Origin: Plasmodiophora brassicae
Taxonomy: Eukaryota; Endomyxa; Phytomyxea; Plasmodiophorida; Plasmodiophoridae
Assembly: GCA_039704465.1 (NCBI GenBank)
Contig: JASFAU010000013.1
Location: forward strand, 1 to 64,000
Reading direction: 5' to 3'
Length of the DNA stretch: 64,000 bases
The stretch's first letter is position 1; the number at the start of each line of letters is the position of its first letter. A program made the translations under genes and the position numbers. Of the stretch, positions 59,008 through 64,000 are shown piece by piece. The notes below the pieces were generated by a model. It ran no database searches and was not told the origin of the DNA. It saw nothing but the letters and a program-made list of their open reading frames with translations.

Positions 59008-59160
59008 TAGAGGAAGTCAAACTAATAAGGACCGCCATGAACAGACGAATTTTGAAGGACATTGATCAGACATTGAACAGACGAATTTTGAAGGACATAC
59101 GTATCATGTCCTTCAAACTTCGTCTGTTCATGGCGGTCCTTATTAGTTTGACTTCCTCTA
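59008..59160. repeat. Second foldback element with an internal duplication
   Basis: The left arm 59008-59062 and right arm 59106-59160 (55 bases each) are complementary with a single mismatch. The 43-base loop holds a second copy (59074-59098) of 25 bases of the left arm (59038-59062). So the hairpin can form in two registers. It ends in TAGAGGAAGTC / GACTTCCTCTA. Confidence 0.8.
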
Positions 59161-59651
59161 CCACACGCCCATATAGCAGAAAGATCCATTGTACCTGAAG
59201 CTGGCAAACACGACCCAACCGGTTGCTCGGTGACGCCCACAGACATACCGCCACAGAACAGAAGATCTAGGAGAGGTTCGAAGGACACCTCTAGAGAAGG
59301 CAACAGACACGAATCACCATACGCAGACCCAGGATACAGCCACGAGGTGGAGACCAACTCGAAAAATAAGTCACTCGACACAGCCTACAACAAGAGGCTT
59401 GAAGAAGCGCGAGATACAATATATAGGTTGGTACAGGATCAGGGATAGGAGCCAGTACTGCTTAAAACTCCCTTTCAACCATGGATACCTATGTAGTACT
59501 GTTGTCTCGAATGTGCAAAGGATTCCAGTCTCAATACCGGTATGTATGTAAAGATAGTCGCCAAATCGATGTTCGCATCGAGAACGAGTTCATACCTCGA
59601 TACTTCGGCGATGTAGCGTCGTACTTCACCTCGACCATGGGGGCAGTCGAC
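59161..59651. other. Low-GC flank with one small open frame
   Basis: A plus-strand open frame at 59230-59448 encodes a 72-residue Lys/Glu/Arg-rich peptide that looks soluble and helical. It could be a relic of a mobile-element capsid gene or chance. Nothing else is supported before the tRNA. Confidence 0.25.
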
Positions 59652-59721
59652 GGTCGATTGATGTAGTGGCAGCATATCAGACTTTGAATCTGAATACGCG
59701 AGTTCAATCCTCGCATCGACC
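59652..59721 (+). tRNA. tRNA-Gln (anticodon TTG)
   Basis: The acceptor stem GGTCGAT/ATCGACC pairs perfectly. D-arm ATGT-AGTGGCA-GCAT, anticodon arm TCAGA-CTTTGAA-TCTGA with TTG at positions 34-36, variable loop ATAC, and T-arm GCGAG-TTCAATC-CTCGC. Length is 70 nt and no intron is present. It keeps the eukaryotic tRNA-Gln loop CTTTGAA. The D-loop is short and lacks the usual GG pair in its common place, so expression is likely but not certain. A T-run follows at 59744. Confidence 0.8.
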
Positions 59722-59743
59722 TACAGACCTGCGCGGCGCCATC

Positions 59744-59748
59744 TTTTT
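59744..59748 (+). terminator. Pol III T-run terminator after tRNA-Gln
   Basis: TTTTT lies 22 bases downstream of the tRNA 3' end, which is a usual distance for RNA polymerase III termination. Confidence 0.6.
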
Positions 59749-60107
59749 GGGCACAGGACGGACCTTTCCAAAAGCAGTACGGGACGGGCACGGACGGCGT
59801 GTGACAACAGGAGCAGACATGTCACTGTCGCGAGCAACATCGTCACCATCACGCTGCTGTTTGCTTGTTCTGCGCAGGGTCAACAATAGACGCAGCCTGG
59901 CCGGGCACGAAACGAGTCGTAATCCTGCGCGAGTCCCGAGTACCCGCTGTGCGCTGTGCGCCTGTGCCACGCAGTCACCGCGTTACGCGTATGCACTGCC
60001 CGCCAAACATAGATCTGGCTCTGCGCACAATAATTTGGTCACGTGCGCCTGCAGAGTGCAGGCCCCGCCCGCAGGTCGCGCTGACCTGACATCCGCATTC
60101 GGAGATA
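59749..60107. other. Upstream region of the papain-like gene
   Basis: No gene supported. It holds the promoter of the gene starting at 60108. Confidence 0.35.
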
Positions 60108-61766
60108 ATGGCGTCGACGACTGCTGCCTTCATCACCGTGCTGAGTGCGGTCGCCCAGGCACCGCTGCCGGGCACCTGCAGCCTGCCAGAAAATCGGCTG
60201 CTGCCGATCCGCTTCCAGGGCCTGCTCGGGATGTGTACCGCCTTCGCGATGGCGTCATGCCTCGAGTACTTCATGATGTCGCGCAACAATAGCCATCGCG
60301 TTTCGGTGGCGTTCCTGCACCAGATCGCCACACATTTCGCTAATGTGTCCAGCGGCACACATGACGCCCGACTTCTGGGCAGGACCGGGCCAAGCATCGA
60401 AGACATGGCTGACGCCGTGCAGCGCTACGGGTTCGCCTTCGAGGAAGACTACCCTTTCGCCCCCGTCAGGCACGTTTTCGACAGCGGGGTCGGAATCCTG
60501 CCCATGCCGTCCGATGCTGTCCTCATCAAAGCTCGCAAGTGGCGTCTGACTGGGTACACCGAGCTTTGTCTCAGGGAAGCGTGCGAGCAGGACGAGGCGC
60601 TGGACAGGATCCGCCGAGCTATTCACGATGGCAAACCGGTCGTCGCCAGAATCGACTGGTTCAGCCTAGGCGAGCCTGCGGCCAGCGATGGCGCGTTGCA
60701 TGCCGTGGTGATCATTGCATACCGCGACGACCAGTTCCTGATCCGCAATTCATTCAGGACCAGCCCGACGCTGTGGAAGTCCTCAGCCGTCCTGAAGCAA
60801 TCGCTGACGGGGGCCTTCTCCATCGACGGCGTGGCGCGCGAGACCCCGGAGCAAGCAGCCAACGACCCGAGCGCCTACGACCATGGCATTCGGCAATGGA
60901 GTGGGAAGACTGTATGCATCGGCGACTGCCATGGGACCTACCTGACGACGTGTGGGCCGGGAGACGGACAGCGCGTTGCGTTCACGAACGAGAAGCACCC
61001 GTACCGCATCGAGGTCGACGACGACGGCACCTGTGCAATCCGATCCATGACCCAAGGTAATTACATCCGCTGGAGGCGTGGGCTCGTCCTTCGACATCAG
61101 ACAGGATCGACATCGTGTGGGCGCGCCGACACAGAAACGCTCCTGAGCGACTGCGCCAAGTTCAAGATCACTGGACACAACGGCACGATGCATTTGCAGA
61201 CCTGGGCGAACGTGTTCCTGAGCGCGCACCCCGTTTCGAAGGAGGCGCAGGCCCAGCACGCTGTTGATGACTCGGCGAGGTTTACGTTTGAGCCGTTCCC
61301 CATGTTTGGCGATGTATGGGACGGGAAAGAGGCCTACATTCGGACAGGTGGCGCCGGCAGGTACCTGTGCCTGGCAGGACCCGGCTTTGGCCAGCGGCTT
61401 CACGTATCCGACAGGCCGTGCACCTTCACGTTCGAGACCCAGCGGGACGGCAAGGTTGCAATTCGCTCCGTCGACCATGGCAACTTTGTCCGATGTTGGA
61501 ACGCAGACGTCGACTCTCAGACGTACATCGACCGGTTCGCCCGGTTCACGCCGCGTGTTTTCGCTGTCAGCGGAGAACGTCGTATCGCCTTCCAGGCCGA
61601 AGCTGGCGGCTACCACCTGCAGGTCGGGGCAGACGGTACCGTCGTCGGTGCCGAACGCGAAGAGTCATTCGTGATTGAAGAAGCAACCGCCTCGAAGCAT
61701 AAGAGGAAGTTGACCGGAGCGGGCGGGCGACGTCGCTTCCACGTGAGGCGGACGACGTCGCGATAA
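60108..61766 (+). CDS. Papain-like cysteine protease fused to two fascin-like beta-trefoil domains
   Basis: Uninterrupted frame of 552 residues. An N-terminal hydrophobic stretch (FITVLSAVAQA) may be a signal peptide. The C1-type protease domain has Gln 37 and Cys 43 in FQGLLGMCTAFAMAS, a YGFAFEEDYPF segment typical of papains, His 198 in GALHAVVIIAY and Asn 214 in FLIRNSF, so the catalytic set is complete. From about residue 260 on, two beta-trefoil domains follow with fascin-like units such as GTYLTTCGPGDGQRVAF, DDDGTCAIRSMTQGNYIRW, and AGRYLCLAGPGFGQRLHV, DGKVAIRSVDHGNFVRC. There is no obvious propeptide. Such trefoils bind actin or sugars. The tail (KHKRKLTGAGGRRRFHVRRT) is strongly basic. 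The role is unknown; a protease delivered to a glycan or actin target is the simplest idea. Confidence 0.8.
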   Translation: MASTTAAFITVLSAVAQAPLPGTCSLPENRLLPIRFQGLLGMCTAFAMASCLEYFMMSRNNSHRVSVAFLHQIATHFANVSSGTHDARLLGRTGPSIEDMADAVQRYGFAFEEDYPFAPVRHVFDSGVGILPMPSDAVLIKARKWRLTGYTELCLREACEQDEALDRIRRAIHDGKPVVARIDWFSLGEPAASDGALHAVVIIAYRDDQFLIRNSFRTSPTLWKSSAVLKQSLTGAFSIDGVARETPEQAANDPSAYDHGIRQWSGKTVCIGDCHGTYLTTCGPGDGQRVAFTNEKHPYRIEVDDDGTCAIRSMTQGNYIRWRRGLVLRHQTGSTSCGRADTETLLSDCAKFKITGHNGTMHLQTWANVFLSAHPVSKEAQAQHAVDDSARFTFEPFPMFGDVWDGKEAYIRTGGAGRYLCLAGPGFGQRLHVSDRPCTFTFETQRDGKVAIRSVDHGNFVRCWNADVDSQTYIDRFARFTPRVFAVSGERRIAFQAEAGGYHLQVGADGTVVGAEREESFVIEEATASKHKRKLTGAGGRRRFHVRRTTSR

Positions 61767-62326
61767 GAAGAGCGTTCCGCTGCCCCATGTGGCGACCAGA
61801 TGAATACAATTTACGACATCGTTGTTCACGCGAGCGCCGCACTGCCAGCCCTGGGACCGCCCGACATGGTGAAACGCATTCGGATGTTCGTTGGCGAACC
61901 CTGTTAGGACGAATTCTATCGATCAAGCACGAATTTGAGCTGGGACGTGATCAGTACGTACTCGCGCATACCGTAGACGTCCAATATGAGAAACATGCCG
62001 GTACCCGCAAACCAAGTGTCGAACAGCTCGATCCCGGACAATGGCATCGCCTTCACGGCCGTATAATCACCATCAAGCACGTACTGGACGTCATGATCTG
62101 GAAATCATCAAGCGACGCAGGTGGGTACATCGTGCCAGGCACGCTCCATCGACCTCGTCACCCGCTGTTCTCTGCGTCTTCGTCGGCCTGTCACGCGCGC
62201 AAGCGCGCCTAACTTCGTACGACGACGCGCGCGGCGAATCGCCCTAGACCGGCGTACGTAGCTGTCGTGCTCTCTGCCGGATAATGGGGCGGGCACTCTG
62301 CAGTCTGTTTGGGTGCAATCATGTGC
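61767..62326. other. Convergent region between the papain-like and RAP genes
   Basis: The two genes converge. On the minus strand about 62100-61916 is an open stretch (…MPLSGIELFDTWFAGTGMFL…) that could be a small exon, but it has no start partner or family. No other feature. Confidence 0.3.
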
Positions 62327-63982
62327 TCAGCACTGATGCGTTGTAATGGTTCGTTGTTGGGCGGCAGCCAGTTTCTGGCGAAGGAACGCCTGTTTGCGCT
62401 CACGATCGTCTCCGAGGCTTGCCCATTCCTCGCCGTTGACGTGGACAACGGTCCACCCGTACTTCTTCAGCACGCCGTCCTTGAACAGGGTCGCGCCGTC
62501 AAACGATCCGTCGCGGAGGAAGTGCGATGGTCCATTCACCTCGAGGGCAATCATGCGATCCCAGCTTGCGAAATCAATGGAATATTGCGTGCGTGGGCAG
62601 ACGAATTCCTCTGCGAACGGTTCGCCGATGTTCTTGAGAATCACTCCAACATCGCTCTGGAAGTGCGACGCCCTGACTGATAAAGCCGACACGTTGCCCA
62701 TTGCTTGATCGAATAGGGCTTTCATGGCCGGGATGTTGCGGACAACCTTTTCGTAGGTCTGCTTGTCCATCGTCAGACGCCATTGATTCAGAACGGTTAG
62801 ATCTTTCTCGTCACGATGGGCGCTTGTGGCAAACCTGCGGTAGAACTTGGGATCCAGCGACAACGGGTGAAGCCGACCTTTGAGCACGTATGTGTTGTAC
62901 GCCCACAGGATTGGACGCATTGCACGGGAATCCATGTGGGCTACGTTACAGACGACAGGTTGCAGGAAAGCTTCGAAGAGGTCCGGCTCATCGTGTGCTA
63001 GAGTTACGAACGCCCAGAGCAGATTGGCGACCTCCTGGGCCTTGAAGCTTGCCGCTATGGCCATAGCCCGAGTTTTCATGGCACTGAAAAGCTCAGGTTG
63101 ACGTAGGCGGGCCGTGGCGAATGCCCAGGCCAAGTTGGCGATTTGCTGAGCCTGGAACGTCTCCATGATATTAATGCTGCGTCCGGCGATGGCCTTGAAA
63201 AGGCTAGTTTCGACAGTTGCCAATTCTCCAAAACCAGCAGTGGCAAACGCCCAGGCTGTGTTGGCCAGGTTCTGCGCATTGAACGTGCGGATGATATTGT
63301 CGCTTGCTCGTGAGGCGACCGCGCGGAACAAGTCCTCCGCTGATGAACATTGACCCGTAGTGACGAACGCCCACACCGTGTTGGCCAGATCCTGTGCATT
63401 GAACACGCCGATCTTCCCAGTTGCGTGGCGAGCGAAAGCTTCGAACAGAGCTGGTGCAGGATAGGCGACGGTTGCGAACGACCAGATCGTACGGACCATC
63501 TGCTTGACGTCGAATTCAGCAAAGTGCAGGACGGCGTGTCTGGCGATTTCGTTGAGCAATTTCGAATCATCTTGCCTGTTGATGGCACCCAAGTTCACGA
63601 GACCACATAGGGCGTTGACCAGACCCAGGGGAGTCCACGCCGGGGCTTTTCTTGGAAGGCTTACCGCGATGGCCTGCTTCAGTAACGGGAGTAGAGGCTG
63701 GAATCTCGGCCAATAGTCCGGGCCGTACTTGACCAACGTCGTCAGGATCGAGGCGGTGATGTCCAGTGTCATTTGCTGTTCGCCGACATGTGCGATGCGT
63801 TTCAGAACGACGTCCAGATTCTGGTCGTGATTGGGATGTTGTGCACCGCCCTTGCCCGATTGCGGCAGCAGTGCATGATACAGTATCGTGTCAAGGTCTT
63901 TCGCATCCAGGTGGCCCTTGTCGAGCAGGTCCTTGACGTCGGTGTCTCGTTTGACCTTCAGATAGAATGCACGGTCCTGCAT
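62327..63982 (-). CDS. RAP-domain RNA-binding protein with FASTK/OPR-like helical repeats
   Basis: Uninterrupted minus-strand frame of 551 residues starting MQDRAFYLKV; the start lies 18 bases from the window edge, so a longer N-terminus outside cannot be excluded. The middle carries at least five helical repeats of about 38 residues with the signature FNAQDLANTVWAFVTTGQ / FNAQNLANTAWAFATAG / FQAQQIANLAWAFATARLRQ, typical of octotricopeptide-like or FASTK-like proteins. The C-terminus is a RAP domain (YSIDFASWDRMIALEVNGPS, TLFKDGVLKKYGWTVVHVNG, EEWASL). Known relatives act on organelle RNA; a mitochondrial role is expected although I see no clear targeting peptide. The charged tail follows the RAP domain directly. 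Confidence 0.9.
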   Translation of the reverse strand: MQDRAFYLKVKRDTDVKDLLDKGHLDAKDLDTILYHALLPQSGKGGAQHPNHDQNLDVVLKRIAHVGEQQMTLDITASILTTLVKYGPDYWPRFQPLLPLLKQAIAVSLPRKAPAWTPLGLVNALCGLVNLGAINRQDDSKLLNEIARHAVLHFAEFDVKQMVRTIWSFATVAYPAPALFEAFARHATGKIGVFNAQDLANTVWAFVTTGQCSSAEDLFRAVASRASDNIIRTFNAQNLANTAWAFATAGFGELATVETSLFKAIAGRSINIMETFQAQQIANLAWAFATARLRQPELFSAMKTRAMAIAASFKAQEVANLLWAFVTLAHDEPDLFEAFLQPVVCNVAHMDSRAMRPILWAYNTYVLKGRLHPLSLDPKFYRRFATSAHRDEKDLTVLNQWRLTMDKQTYEKVVRNIPAMKALFDQAMGNVSALSVRASHFQSDVGVILKNIGEPFAEEFVCPRTQYSIDFASWDRMIALEVNGPSHFLRDGSFDGATLFKDGVLKKYGWTVVHVNGEEWASLGDDRERKQAFLRQKLAAAQQRTITTHQC

Positions 63983-64000
63983 TTCGAACGGCCTTTCAGT

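Noticed and set aside
61916..62100. Small minus-strand membrane-peptide frame
   Set aside because: Sequence looks protein-like, but no start in good context, partner exon or family.
1..64000. CRISPR arrays, operons, ribosome-binding sites and prokaryotic insertion sequences
   Set aside because: None seen; the spliceosomal introns and gene families show a eukaryotic nuclear genome.

Overview
The window is nuclear DNA of a GC-rich, intron-rich unicellular eukaryote. Nearly all genes are cut by very short GT-AG introns (about 40-90 nt) with a CTNAC-like branch site close to the acceptor. Exon phases agree across almost every junction I read, which is the main support for the gene models. The gene set (MyTH4 myosin with GYF and WW domains, secreted BTB/Skp1-ankyrin protein, Crinkler-like protein, ARPC3, RMT2, a RAP-domain protein, prominin-like protein) fits a protist; a plasmodiophorid rhizarian such as Plasmodiophora or Spongospora is my best guess, by inference only.

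Layout. 1-231: tail of an Asp/Gly/Asn-rich protein. 980-9335: one ten-exon gene with an N-terminal Ulp1 (C48) protease, about 1,300 unrecognised residues, and a C-terminal ubiquitin-specific-protease (C19) domain. 9.4-16.3 kb: a gene-poor stretch with three diverged copies of a repeat of about 0.9 kb, a divergent protein kinase and a possible Helitron scrap. 16.3-21.2 kb: a multi-exon membrane protein with 23-residue repeats. 22.3-30.3 kb: OTU1 deubiquitinase, cysteine dioxygenase, SRPK-type kinase and a GYF-domain protein. 30.3-31.5 kb: a broken transposon gene. 31.9-44.7 kb: prominin-like protein, myosin and a membrane-anchored PDI. 44.7-53.8 kb: MIT-RING protein, Ca2+-ATPase, secreted BTB/Skp1-ankyrin protein, ARPC3 and RMT2-like methyltransferase. 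54.7-57.5 kb: Crinkler-like ATPase/nuclease. 57.5-59.8 kb: a lower-GC island with two foldback elements, a minisatellite, a tRNA-like promoter and tRNA-Gln. 60.1-64 kb: papain-like protease fused to beta-trefoils, and an organelle RNA-binding RAP protein.

Themes. Ubiquitin/SUMO handling recurs (Ulp1-USP fusion, OTU1, MIT-RING, BTB/Skp1-ankyrin). Actin and membrane machinery is represented by myosin, ARPC3 and prominin. Possible host-interaction proteins are the secreted BTB/Skp1-ankyrin protein, the Crinkler-like protein and perhaps the papain-trefoil protein. The best candidate for something undescribed is the single 2,602-residue protein that joins a SUMO-type and a ubiquitin-type protease.
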